A stretch of 64,000 nt of DNA from Luteimonas deserti (lineage in GTDB: Bacteria; Pseudomonadota; Gammaproteobacteria; Xanthomonadales; Xanthomonadaceae). The stretch spans positions 1-64,000 of the forward strand of contig NZ_JACCJZ010000015.1 of assembly GCF_013425765.1 (NCBI RefSeq). The letters run 5' to 3'. Positions 8,577 to 19,429 of this stretch are shown piece by piece (within the stretch, counting starts at the first letter, position 1; each line of letters opens with the position of its first letter). A model generated the notes under the pieces. That model saw only the letters and a program-made list of their open reading frames with translations. It did no database searches and was not told where the DNA came from. The position numbers and the translations under genes were made by a program.

Positions 8577-9502
8577 TCGACCTCCGCCGCCACGCGCAGC
8601 GCACCGGCGCGCAGCCGGTCGAGCTCGCCGCGCGTGCGCGGGTCCACCGGGAGGAAGGCCGTGGTTCCGAAGAAGGACGCCAATGCGTTGGCTGCCGCCG
8701 GATCGGTCCCCGCCTCGAGCAGGACCTCGCGCAGCCGCGCGGCCACCCGGGGCGGCAGGTCGCCGCGGACCAGTTCCAGCGCACGCGGAAATTCCGGGCT
8801 GCGCGCGAAGATCGCCATGTCGCGCTTGAAGGATGCCGGCACGCGGCGCGGATTGTCCCAGTCGATGTTGCTCAGCACCCCGACATCGACCAGCCGTTTG
8901 TGCACCCACGAGGCCGTGTTGACCTCGGCGCGCGCGAACAGATAGCCCACCGATGCCGGCTCGGCCGCGTCGTGCGGCGACAGCAGGATGTCCAGCGACA
9001 GTCCCCGTTCGAGCAGTTGCGCAGCGGGCACGATGTAGGCGCTTGTCGACTGCCGGTTCTGGAAGGCCACGCTGCGTCCGCGCAGGTCGTCGAGGCTGCT
9101 GATTCCGCTGTCGCGCCGCGCGAAATAGATCGTGTGATAGCGGCTCACCCCGCTGCGCTCGGTGAGCAGCATGGGCCGTGCACCGCCGCGTGCCTCGAGC
9201 AGCATCGCACTGCCCGCCGTCTCGGTGACCCAGTCCACGCGCCCGCGGCGCAGGTAGCTCTGCATCTGATGGGTGTCGCGCGCCATCAGCACGCGGCCTT
9301 CGGTGATGCCCACGTCGCCCATGCGGGCGACGACGTAGTCGAGCAGCGGCTTGAGCTGGCCGTAGTGGGCCTTGGGATCGTCGCTCACCCGTCCGAGCAC
9401 CAGGACGTGCGAGCCGGGGGTCGACCATGCGGGCGACGCCACGACGGATGCGACCAGCACGAACCCGAGAAGGAGCCAGCGGCAGGACGTGCGGAGGGTC
9501 AA
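8573..9502 (-). CDS. PhnD-like periplasmic substrate-binding protein
   Basis: A 309-residue protein with a signal peptide (about residues 1-27) and a PhnD/phosphonate-type periplasmic binding fold (PF12974). Supporting stretches are VLVLGRVSDDPKAHYGQLKP, the WVTETAGSAMLLEA loop and SSLDDLRGRSVAFQNRQSTS, the usual ligand-site serine/glutamine region. No ABC permease or ATPase gene is nearby. Instead the gene is translationally coupled to a GGDEF/EAL enzyme, so a role in sensing rather than transport is likely. The ligand is unknown; an oxyanion is the family expectation. Confidence 0.85.
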   Translation of the reverse strand: MTLRTSCRWLLLGFVLVASVVASPAWSTPGSHVLVLGRVSDDPKAHYGQLKPLLDYVVARMGDVGITEGRVLMARDTHQMQSYLRRGRVDWVTETAGSAMLLEARGGARPMLLTERSGVSRYHTIYFARRDSGISSLDDLRGRSVAFQNRQSTSAYIVPAAQLLERGLSLDILLSPHDAAEPASVGYLFARAEVNTASWVHKRLVDVGVLSNIDWDNPRRVPASFKRDMAIFARSPEFPRALELVRGDLPPRVAARLREVLLEAGTDPAAANALASFFGTTAFLPVDPRTRGELDRLRAGALRVAAEVE

Positions 9503-9574
9503 GGCGGATCCACGATGGCCGGTCCCGCGGAAGCCTAGCCGAAAGCGCTGTGCCGCAACAGGCCGGACGGGCGC

Positions 9575-10387
9575 CTAATCCTCGGGCTTGCGGGCCAACC
9601 CGGCCATGCGCTGCGCATCGGCCAGCACGCCCCGCAGCAACCTCACTTCCTGCCGGTCGAGCCCGGTGCGTACGAACAAACGCCGCAGCTTGCGCATCGC
9701 CGAATCGGGGGTGCGTCCCTTGTGGAAGTCGATGGCATCGAGCGTATCGGCCAGTTGCGCGAAGAACCCCTCGAGTTCGGCGTGCGGGGCCGCGTCGGGC
9801 TGCACGGCAACCGCGGCCGGCGCGGCGCCGGCTTCGCCCAGCAGCGCCATCCGCACTTCGTAGGCCAGCACCTGCACGGCGGCCGCGAGATTCAGCGAAC
9901 TGTAATCGGGATTCGCCGGGATATGCACCGCGGCATGGCAGAGCTGCAGTTCCGCATTCTCCAGGCCAGTGCGCTCGCGACCGAAGACCAGCGCGACTTC
10001 GCCCCCCGCGTCGGCATCGGCCCGCACCGCCGCGGCTGCAGCGCGCGGGCCGAGCTCGCGCAGCTGCACGCGACGGCTGCGCGCGGTACAACCGAGCACC
10101 AGGCGGCAATCGGACAGGGCCTCGGCCAGGGTGTCGTGGACCACGGCCGCGGCGAGCACGTCCTCCGCGCCGGCGGCCATCATGTCGGCCTCGTTGTGCG
10201 GGTACTTCTGCGGGGCCACCAGCACCAGACGCGACAGTCCCATGGTCTTGAGCGCGCGTGCGGCCGAGCCGATGTTGCCCGGATGCTGCGTGCCCACCAG
10301 CACCACGCGGATACGCGCCGCGGCCTGCTGCGGTGAAGTGGATGCGGCGTCGGACACGGTGTGCTCGGGGTTCAGGGGCGCTTGCAT
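9575..10387 (-). CDS. trmJ: tRNA/rRNA 2'-O-methyltransferase TrmJ-type (SPOUT)
   Basis: A 270-residue SPOUT methyltransferase. Knot motifs are visible: [31 protein letters not shown] and [19 protein letters not shown]. TrmJ 2'-O-methylates position 32 of certain tRNAs using S-adenosylmethionine. The C-terminal helical extension ([11 protein letters not shown] onward) also fits TrmJ. The ATG at 10387 is used; a GTG 10 codons further in is possible, and neither has a strong ribosome binding site. It is divergent from suhB, as in many gammaproteobacteria. Confidence 0.88.
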   Translation of the reverse strand: MQAPLNPEHTVSDAASTSPQQAAARIRVVLVGTQHPGNIGSAARALKTMGLSRLVLVAPQKYPHNEADMMAAGAEDVLAAAVVHDTLAEALSDCRLVLGCTARSRRVQLRELGPRAAAAAVRADADAGGEVALVFGRERTGLENAELQLCHAAVHIPANPDYSSLNLAAAVQVLAYEVRMALLGEAGAAPAAVAVQPDAAPHAELEGFFAQLADTLDAIDFHKGRTPDSAMRKLRRLFVRTGLDRQEVRLLRGVLADAQRMAGLARKPED

Positions 10388-10474
10388 GGGGCGAATGGTA
10401 AACTGCGCGCCCGGCCCCGCGCCGGCACCGCTCTTTCTCCCCTCGAATGCCGTCCGCGCCCGGAGCCCTCCGCG

Positions 10475-11302
10475 ATGCTTCAACCTGCTGTCAACATCAT
10501 GGTCAAGGCGGCGCGCGCCGGCGGTGGCGTCCTGCTGCGCAACATGCACAAGCTCGATGCGCTCAACGTCGTGGAGAAGGCGCGGCACGATTACGCGAGC
10601 GAGGTCGACGGCCTGGCGGAAGAGGCGATCGTCAAGGAACTGCGTCGTGCCTATCCCGAATATGCGGTGCTCGGTGAGGAAGGCGGGGCCAAGCCCGGTC
10701 GCGGCGGCCAGAGCCGCTACACCTGGGTGATCGATCCCCTCGACGGCACCAGCAACTATCTGCGCGGCCTGCCCCACTGGTGCGTGTCGATCGCGCTGGT
10801 CGAGGGCGGCGAGCCGCTGCACGGCGTGATCTTCGATCCGCTGCGCAATGAACTCTTCACCGCCACGCGGGGCGCCGGCGCCCAGCTCAACGAACGTCGC
10901 ATCCGGGTGTCCGAGCGTCGCGAACTGACCGGTGCGATGCTCTCCACGGGCTTCGCGCCGCGCGAGCGCAAGCGCGTCGGCGCGCAGCTGCGTGCGGTCG
11001 AGGCCCTGCTCGATTCGGCCGAGGACGTGCGTCGCAGCGGTTCCGCCGCGCTGGATCTCGCCTACGTCGCCGCGGCCCGCACGGACGGCTACTTCGAGGC
11101 CGGCGTGCATCCCTGGGACATCGCCGCGGGCATGCTGCTGGTCCGCGAGGCCGGTGGTCGCATCAGCGACTTCAAGGGCGCGACCCTCGGCCCGATGAAT
11201 GTCGCCTTCGCCGGTGGACGCCAGGTGGTCGCGGGCAATGTGCATATCGTCGCGCCGCTGCAGAAGACGCTCGTCGATTCGGGCTACGCGAAGGAGTTCT
11301 GA
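10475..11302 (+). CDS. suhB: Inositol-1-monophosphatase SuhB
   Basis: A 275-residue member of the lithium-sensitive phosphatase family. Metal-binding motifs are intact: [17 protein letters not shown] and the late [17 protein letters not shown]. SuhB hydrolyses inositol phosphate and in enterobacteria also joins the rRNA antitermination complex. The ATG at 10475 begins the canonical [17 protein letters not shown] start; the longer upstream frame is low complexity. A strong intrinsic terminator follows 25 bases after the stop, so the gene is probably monocistronic. Confidence 0.95.
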   Translation: MLQPAVNIMVKAARAGGGVLLRNMHKLDALNVVEKARHDYASEVDGLAEEAIVKELRRAYPEYAVLGEEGGAKPGRGGQSRYTWVIDPLDGTSNYLRGLPHWCVSIALVEGGEPLHGVIFDPLRNELFTATRGAGAQLNERRIRVSERRELTGAMLSTGFAPRERKRVGAQLRAVEALLDSAEDVRRSGSAALDLAYVAAARTDGYFEAGVHPWDIAAGMLLVREAGGRISDFKGATLGPMNVAFAGGRQVVAGNVHIVAPLQKTLVDSGYAKEF

Positions 11303-11326
11303 GCGCCGCAGGCCCGCTTGCCCGAA

Positions 11327-11353
11327 GGCCGCGCGGAAGCGCGGCCTTTTTTT
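11327..11353 (+). terminator. Rho-independent terminator of suhB
   Basis: A perfect 8-base stem, GGCCGCGC and GCGCGGCC, closes a GGAA tetraloop and is followed by seven T residues. It lies 25 bases downstream of the suhB stop. Confidence 0.92.
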
Positions 11354-11531
11354 CGGGCGGCGGAAGGACCGCGTCGTCGTCGGGCGCCGGGCATTGCGCG
11401 GCATGGGCGGATGTGTCGCCCCGGCGCACACGCATGGTGGGCCCGGCCGACCGGAGCGGACCTGACCGACGGAGGTCGACGGCCACCGGCCCGCGTGCCG
11501 CACAGGCGCATCGCGTCCTGTGCGTCCCGAC

Positions 11532-11562
11532 AAAAAGAAGCCGCGCGACGCGCGGCTTCTTC
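11532..11562 (-). terminator. Rho-independent terminator of the secDF operon
   Basis: On the minus strand an AAGAAGCCGCG/CGCGGCTTCTT stem with a short loop runs directly into TTTTTG. It lies 24 bases past the secF stop. Confidence 0.88.
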
Positions 11563-11585
11563 CGAGGTACAGCCGGCTTCGCCGC

Positions 11586-12551
11586 TCAGGGACGACGCGC
11601 GAGCGCTTCCTCGTCGCGGGCCTTGGGCAGCAGGTCCTGCTTGGTCACCCGCAGCATGCCGTAGGTCAGCAGCGGACAGGCGATCAGGATCGACGACAGC
11701 GTGGCCACCACCGCACCCAGCATCTGGGTCAGGGCCAGCCCCTCCAGCGAGCCACCGCCGTAGAGGAACAGCGCGAACACCGACAGGAAGAACACCAGCG
11801 AGGTGATGATCGTGCGCGACAGCGTCTGGTTGATCGAGCGGTTGAAGACTTCCAGCGGATCTGCGCGCATGCCGCGGAAATTCTCGCGGACGCGATCGAA
11901 CACCACGATGGTGTCGTTGATCGAGAAGCCCATCACCGACAGCAGGCCGGCGAGCACCGTGAGATCGAACTCGCGCCCGGTCATCGCGAACAGGCCGGCC
12001 ACCACCAGCACGTCGAACATCGTGGTGATGCTGGCCACCACCGCGAATTTCCACTCGAAGCGGAAGCTGATGTAGCACAGGAAGCCGACCAGCACGAAGA
12101 TCGCCGCGTAGATGGCGTTCTGGCGCAGGTCCCCGCTGACCTGGGAGCCGATCGACTCGGTGCCGAGCACCTGCGCCGGATTGTCGGGTGTCGAAGCCGC
12201 TTCGACCACATGCCGCGACAGCTCGGCGTTGTCGTTGACGTGGGCGATGTCCTCGGCCGCGCGCACCCGGATCAGCAGATCGTTGCCGCTGCCGAAGGTC
12301 TGCACCTGCGCGTTCTGGACCTCGGCGGCCTGCAGGCGCTCGCGCACCTCGTCCACGCTCACCGGCTGCGCGAACCGCACATTCACCGCGGTGCCGCCGG
12401 TGAAGTCGAGCGCGAAATTGAAGCCCTTGACGCCGATCACGGCGAGCGCGCCGAAGAAGGCCAGCGCGGCGATCGTGATGAAGATGTGCCGGAACCGCAT
12501 GAAATCGATGCGGGTGTCGGCGGGGATGAGGGTCAGCGGGAAAATGGTCAT
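11586..12551 (-). CDS. secF: Protein translocase subunit SecF
   Basis: A 321-residue inner-membrane protein that with SecD uses the proton gradient to help release translocated proteins. It has six membrane segments and a periplasmic loop. Conserved stretches include DFTGGTAVNVRF, the GFSINDTIVVFDRVREN motif and RTIITSLV near the C-terminus. It starts 13 bases after the secD stop. A terminator follows it, so it ends the yajC-secD-secF unit. Confidence 0.96.
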   Translation of the reverse strand: MTIFPLTLIPADTRIDFMRFRHIFITIAALAFFGALAVIGVKGFNFALDFTGGTAVNVRFAQPVSVDEVRERLQAAEVQNAQVQTFGSGNDLLIRVRAAEDIAHVNDNAELSRHVVEAASTPDNPAQVLGTESIGSQVSGDLRQNAIYAAIFVLVGFLCYISFRFEWKFAVVASITTMFDVLVVAGLFAMTGREFDLTVLAGLLSVMGFSINDTIVVFDRVRENFRGMRADPLEVFNRSINQTLSRTIITSLVFFLSVFALFLYGGGSLEGLALTQMLGAVVATLSSILIACPLLTYGMLRVTKQDLLPKARDEEALARRP

Positions 12552-12564
12552 AGGGGTTCTCCCG

Positions 12565-14448
12565 TCAGATCGCCAGGGACTTGAGCTTCTTGCGCGGCCC
12601 GTAGACCAGGGTCACCAGCGCGCGCGAGACGACGATCGCGGTGAACATCGAGGCGATGATGCCGATCACCAGGGTGACCGCGAAACCCTGCAGCGGACCG
12701 GTGCCGAACGCGTACAGGGCGGTGCCCGCGATGATGCCCGTGAGATTGGAGTCGAAGATGGTGTCCGACGCCTTCTCGTAGCCGGTCACGATCGCCGCCT
12801 TGGGCGGCATGCCGGCGCGCAGCTCCTCGCGGATGCGCTCGTTGATCAGCACGTTGGCGTCGACGGACAGGCCGATCGACAGCGCCAGGCCGGCGAAACC
12901 GGGCAAGGACATCGTGGCACCGAAGAGCGACATCACCGCGACCACGATCAGCAGGTTCAGGATCAGCGCCAGACAGGTGACGATGCCGAACATGCGGTAA
13001 TACAACATGAAGAACACCAGGGTGAACATGAAGGCGTAGACCACCGCAGTGATGCCGCGCTCCACGTTCTCCGCGCCCAGGCTCGGTCCGACCACGCGCT
13101 CCTCGACGAAATCCATCGGCGCGGCCAGTGCACCGGCCTTGAGCTGGCGGGCGAGATCGTTGGCTTCCTCGCGCGAGAGGCCCGTGGTCTGGAACTCGCG
13201 ACCGAACACGCCGCGGATCGTCGAAGAGCTGATCACGCGCTCCACGCTGCGCGCCGAGCGCACCTCCTGCCCGTCGACGATGCGCACCGTCGGAATGCGC
13301 TCGACGTACACGATGCCCAGGCGCTGGCCGACGTTCTGCAGCGTGTGATCGAGCATGCGCTTGCCGCCGGCGCTGTTGAGCGTGATGCCGACGGCCGGAG
13401 TGCCGGTCTGCGAATCGGTCTGCGGATTGGCATTGATCAGCTGGTCGCCCGAGACCAGGATGCGCCGCGACAGCAGCAGCGGCTGCCCGGCCTCGTTGTA
13501 GAAGATGCGCGAATCGGCCGGGATGCTGCCCGAGGCGACCGCCGCCGCGGCCTGGTTCTCGTCACCGGTGACGGCGCGGAACTCCAGCGTCGCGGTGGCG
13601 CCGATCAGCCGCTTGGCCTCGGCGGTGTCCTGCAGGCCGGGCAGCTGGATCACCAGGCGGTCGTCGCCCTGGCGCTGCAGCACCGGTTCGGACACGCCGA
13701 TGGCGTTGATGCGATTGGAGATCACGGTGCGGTTCTGCTCGACCGCGTCGGTCGCGATGCGGGTGATCTCGCCCTGCGACAGGCGCACGGTGAGACGGTT
13801 GCCGTCGGCGAGGATCTGCGGGCCGCTCCCGCCCATGGCCTGGCCCGAGGCACTGGCCAGGCTGGTGGCGATCTCGCTGCGCGCGCGGTTGACGTCGGCG
13901 CCTTCGACCAGCACCACGCCGATGCTGTTGTCGTTGCGACGCTCCACACTCGAATAGCCGATGCGGGCATCGCGCAGGACGGTCCGGATACCGTCCGCAT
14001 AGCCTTCCACGCGCTTCTGCAGCGCGGCCTCCTGGTCCACCTGCATGACGAAATGCACGCCGCCCTGCAGGTCGAGACCCAGCGACATCGGCTTGGCGCC
14101 GAGGTTGGCCAGCCATTCCGGCACCGTGGACGCCAGGTTGAGCGCCACCGAGTAGTTCTCGCCCAGCGCGCCGCGCAGCGCGTCGGAGGCGCGCGTCTGG
14201 GTGTCGGAATCGGGCAGCCGGACCAGCAGGTGGTCCTCGTCGATCTCGGTCGCCAGCGGCGTCACGCCCGCCTGCCGCAGCAGGCCGTCGACCTTCTGGC
14301 GCAGGGCGGCGTCGATCCGCGCCTCGCTGGTGCTGGCGGTGATCTGCACCGAGGGATTCTTCTGGTAGGCGTTGGGCAGCGCGTACAGCGCCGCCACCAC
14401 CAGCACCACCAGGATCAGGACGTACTTCCAGCGCGGGAATTCAAGCAT
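12565..14448 (-). CDS. secD: Protein translocase subunit SecD
   Basis: A 627-residue inner-membrane protein with one N-terminal membrane segment, a large periplasmic region containing LGLDLQGGVHFVMQV, and five C-terminal membrane segments with GLALSIGLSVDANVLINERI. It forms the SecDF complex with SecF. The start MLEFPRWKYVLILVVLV matches the usual SecD N-terminus. It lies between yajC and secF on the same strand. Confidence 0.96.
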   Translation of the reverse strand: MLEFPRWKYVLILVVLVVAALYALPNAYQKNPSVQITASTSEARIDAALRQKVDGLLRQAGVTPLATEIDEDHLLVRLPDSDTQTRASDALRGALGENYSVALNLASTVPEWLANLGAKPMSLGLDLQGGVHFVMQVDQEAALQKRVEGYADGIRTVLRDARIGYSSVERRNDNSIGVVLVEGADVNRARSEIATSLASASGQAMGGSGPQILADGNRLTVRLSQGEITRIATDAVEQNRTVISNRINAIGVSEPVLQRQGDDRLVIQLPGLQDTAEAKRLIGATATLEFRAVTGDENQAAAAVASGSIPADSRIFYNEAGQPLLLSRRILVSGDQLINANPQTDSQTGTPAVGITLNSAGGKRMLDHTLQNVGQRLGIVYVERIPTVRIVDGQEVRSARSVERVISSSTIRGVFGREFQTTGLSREEANDLARQLKAGALAAPMDFVEERVVGPSLGAENVERGITAVVYAFMFTLVFFMLYYRMFGIVTCLALILNLLIVVAVMSLFGATMSLPGFAGLALSIGLSVDANVLINERIREELRAGMPPKAAIVTGYEKASDTIFDSNLTGIIAGTALYAFGTGPLQGFAVTLVIGIIASMFTAIVVSRALVTLVYGPRKKLKSLAI

Positions 14449-14583
14449 TGCGGATACCGCCTAGCGGACTATGTGTGAGCGTCCCCGCGCCCGCCGGCGG
14501 CATCCGCCCGGAGCGGAGGCCACGACATCGGAGTGGACCGGACAGTGCGCGACCGGCCCGGGCGTGGCCCGGGCTCCGGTGCG

Positions 14584-14922
14584 TCACACCGACTTGAGGG
14601 TGCCCTTGGGCAGGACGTTGCCGATGGCGCCCTTCTGCACGCGGATCTCCACGCGATCTGCGACCTCGACGGTGATGAAGCTCTCGCCCATCGACCGCAC
14701 CGTGCCGGCGATGCCGCCGTTGGTGATGACCTCGTCGCCCACCGACAGCTTCTCGAGCATCGCGCGGTGTTCCTTGGTGCGCTTCATCTGCGGGCGGATC
14801 ATCAGGAAATACATGATCGCGATCAGGATGATCGGGAAGGCCAGCGTCGACAGCAGGCTCGGCGCCTGGGGGGCCCCGGCGGCGGCGTGGGCGGGAGCGA
14901 TCAGGAGGTCCAGCAGGTTCAT
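14584..14922 (-). CDS. yajC: Sec translocon accessory protein YajC
   Basis: A 112-residue protein with one N-terminal membrane helix (about residues 22-41, ending IMYFLMIRPQMKR) and a small cytosolic domain with GDEVITNGGIAGTV, the YajC signature. It associates with SecDF. It is encoded upstream of secD on the same strand, 135 bases away, in the conserved order tgt-yajC-secD-secF. Confidence 0.95.
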   Translation of the reverse strand: MNLLDLLIAPAHAAAGAPQAPSLLSTLAFPIILIAIMYFLMIRPQMKRTKEHRAMLEKLSVGDEVITNGGIAGTVRSMGESFITVEVADRVEIRVQKGAIGNVLPKGTLKSV

Positions 14923-15025
14923 CGTGGCATCCGTGGGTCGAGAGCAGACAGCAGGCGATTATGCCACGGCCGGCCGCCGGCGCAGGCCGGAGCCGCGCGG
15001 CGGCCGGAGCGGGGGCGGCGCAGGG

Positions 15026-17227
<2,202 letters not shown>

Positions 17228-17343
17228 GCCGCGTGCGTCGTGGTGCGGTTACGCGCCGTGACAGCAGGACGCGGTGGGCCGTCCTTCTTCCACGACCCGT
17301 CACTTCACAGGGAGCACGCCGCTGCCCCACGCGCATCCTGCGC

Positions 17344-18402
17344 TCAGCGCGCCGCTCCGACCGCCCGGTCCGCGGCCTCTGCGCTCCACAAGAGCATGGC
17401 ATCGCCATAGGAGAAGAACCGGTAGCGCGCGCGCACCGCATGCTCGTAGGCAGCGAGAATGCGTTCGCGGCCGGCGAAGGCCGAGACCAGCATCAGCAGG
17501 GTCGATTCGGGAAGATGGAAGTTGGTCACCATCGCGTCGACGCTGCGGATCCGGTAGCCGGGAAAGATGAAGATGCGGGTCTCGCCGGCGAAGGGATGCA
17601 GCTCGCCGTCGACGCTGGCGCTTTCCAGAGCGCGCACGACCGTGGTGCCCACGGCGATCACGCGGCCTCCCGCCTCGCGGGTGCGCCGGATCTGCGCCAC
17701 GAGTTCCGCGCCGACGTTGAGCCATTCACTGTGCATGCGATGCTCGCGGATGTCGTCGACGCGCATCGGCTGGAACGTCCCCGCCCCGACGTGCAGGGTG
17801 ACGTGGCCGAACTGCACGCCGCGCGCCCGCAGCCGTTCGAGCAGGGCATCGTCGAAGTGCAGGCCGGCGGTCGGCGCGGCGACCGCACCGACTTCGCGCG
17901 CGAACACGGTCTGGTAGCGCTCGACGTCGTCCTGGCCCGGCGCGCGACGGATGTAGGGCGGCAGCGGCATCTGCCCGGCGCCCAGCAGCCAGGACTCCAG
18001 CGCGTCGTCGACCTCGAAACGCAGGTGATAGAACCCGTCGTCGCGCGACAGCACTTCGGCTTCGCCGCCGCCGTCGAGCAGGATCCGGCCACCGGGCTTC
18101 GGCGCCTTGCTCGCGCCGATCTGCGCCCGCGCCTCGTTGCCCGGCAGCAGGCGCTCGATCAGGATCTCGACCCGGCCGCCACTGGCCTTGTGCCCGAACA
18201 GCCGCGCCGGAATCACCCGCGTGTCGTTGAACACCAGCAGATCACCCGGCTGCACGAGATCCGGCAGGTCGCGGACATGGCGATCGGCGAAGGCGGCCGG
18301 GCCCGGCGGCACGAGCAGCAGGCGGCTCGCGGACCGTTCGGCGAGCGGCGCCTGCGCGATCAGTGCGTCGGGCAGGTCGAAATGGAAGTCGGATTTCTTC
18401 AA
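17344..18402 (-). CDS. queA: S-adenosylmethionine:tRNA ribosyltransferase-isomerase QueA
   Basis: A 352-residue enzyme that transfers the ribosyl part of S-adenosylmethionine to preQ1-tRNA, forming epoxyqueuosine. Family stretches are [47 protein letters not shown] and the active-site [12 protein letters not shown]. The start is uncertain. The conserved sequence [10 protein letters not shown] begins right after a TTG codon at 18402, which is used here. A GTG at 18429 and an ATG at 18489 are in frame, but they would add residues the family lacks. No candidate has a convincing ribosome binding site. Confidence 0.93.
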   Translation of the reverse strand: MKKSDFHFDLPDALIAQAPLAERSASRLLLVPPGPAAFADRHVRDLPDLVQPGDLLVFNDTRVIPARLFGHKASGGRVEILIERLLPGNEARAQIGASKAPKPGGRILLDGGGEAEVLSRDDGFYHLRFEVDDALESWLLGAGQMPLPPYIRRAPGQDDVERYQTVFAREVGAVAAPTAGLHFDDALLERLRARGVQFGHVTLHVGAGTFQPMRVDDIREHRMHSEWLNVGAELVAQIRRTREAGGRVIAVGTTVVRALESASVDGELHPFAGETRIFIFPGYRIRSVDAMVTNFHLPESTLLMLVSAFAGRERILAAYEHAVRARYRFFSYGDAMLLWSAEAADRAVGAAR

Positions 18403-18818
18403 CTGTCGTGCGGAAACGTGCGGGCGCACAGTGTAATGAGAAGCCGGCCTGGCGCATCGCCTGGTCGCGGCAGACCGCGGCGGGCGCACACTCGCGCGAC
18501 GAGCGCCCCGGTGCCACGGGTGCGCACCGGTTCCGGAGATCCCGCTCGAATCCCCATCGATCGCTCCGGCTCCGTTTCCGCAGCCTCCGGCTCTCGGCCC
18601 GGCACGCGCCGGCGCGCGGACGACCTTCGCGATGCGGCGCGCGCGCAGGCGCGCTCCGACTCACCGGTCGCACACCGGGCTCGTCGCCCGCCCTGCCCCG
18701 ATGCGCAGCGCCTGCACGTCCCGTCTCGGGGCGCGCCTGCGCGAATCGTCCTTCCGGGAGATCCTTATGCGCGCACGTGGCCGTTCGACCGGCGTCCGTC
18801 GCGTCCGCGTCCCCGCGA
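18403..18818. other. 416-base intergenic stretch with no recognised gene
   Basis: This lies between queA and the Lrp-type gene, both on the minus strand, and should contain the queA promoter. Open frames occur on both strands but are Arg/Ala/Pro-rich and show no family resemblance. No hairpin-plus-T-tract or RNA gene was recognised. Confidence 0.5.
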
Positions 18819-19250
18819 CTAACGCTCGAACTTCGTCGACAGCACGATGGCCGACGTGGTGCGCTCGACGCCCTCGATGCAGCCGATGCGATCGGTCAGC
18901 GCGTCCATGTCCGCGACCGTCGGCACGACGCCCAGCGCGATCAGGTCGTAGGGCCCGCTGACCGAATGCAGCGCACGCACCGCGTCGATCGACCGCAGCG
19001 CGGTCACCACCGGCGTGAGCTGGCGCGGGCGTACGGTGATCATGATCTGCGCGCGGATATGACCCTGTTCGAAATCCTCGCGCACGCGCACCGCGTAGCC
19101 GGTGATCACGCCTTCGCGCTCGAGCCGCTCGATCCGGCTCTGCACCGTCGTGCGCGACAGGCCCAGACGACGCGCGATCTCCGCTGTCGAGAGACGGGCG
19201 TTCTCGCGCAGCAGGGTCAGCAGGCGGACATCGGGCGATGCGACGGGCAT
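18819..19250 (-). CDS. Lrp/AsnC-family transcriptional regulator
   Basis: A 143-residue regulator. The N-terminal winged helix-turn-helix is clear (STAEIARRLGLSRTTVQSRIERLEREGVI, residues about 20-49), followed by the RAM ligand-binding domain (QIMITVRPRQL, VSGPYDLIALG). Such proteins usually sense an amino acid and control its catabolism. The divergent neighbour is a class-III aminotransferase with 179 bases between, so it is a likely target. The ligand cannot be read from the sequence. Confidence 0.9.
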   Translation of the reverse strand: MPVASPDVRLLTLLRENARLSTAEIARRLGLSRTTVQSRIERLEREGVITGYAVRVREDFEQGHIRAQIMITVRPRQLTPVVTALRSIDAVRALHSVSGPYDLIALGVVPTVADMDALTDRIGCIEGVERTTSAIVLSTKFER

Positions 19251-19320
19251 GGCGGGCGGTTTCGGCGATCCGCCGAAATTCTACCCATGCCACGGCGATC
19301 TGTCGCTTTCCCCCGACACA

Positions 19321-19342
19321 ATCGTCCAGATAATGGAACGAT
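19321..19342. promoter_or_regulatory. Possible Lrp-type operator / -10 region
   Basis: An imperfect inverted repeat, ATCGTCC and GGAACGAT, flanks an A/T-rich centre containing GATAAT. It lies 88 bases upstream of the aminotransferase start and 71 bases upstream of the divergent regulator start. It fits the general Lrp-type site style (short inverted arms around an A/T core), and GATAAT could also be the -10 of the aminotransferase promoter. A good -35 is not seen. Confidence 0.35.
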
Positions 19343-19429
19343 CGCCGGCCAGCGCCTCGTTCCGGGCATCCGCCCATGCCTGCTGCAGGGGGTTGCCGGC
19401 CAATCCCGACGTCCTCCAAGGAGCGCCTT

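Noticed and set aside
10388..10474. A sigma-70 promoter for suhB (TAAACT as -10, TTGCAT as -35)
   Set aside because: The spacing between the two hexamers is about 11 bases, too short for a standard promoter.
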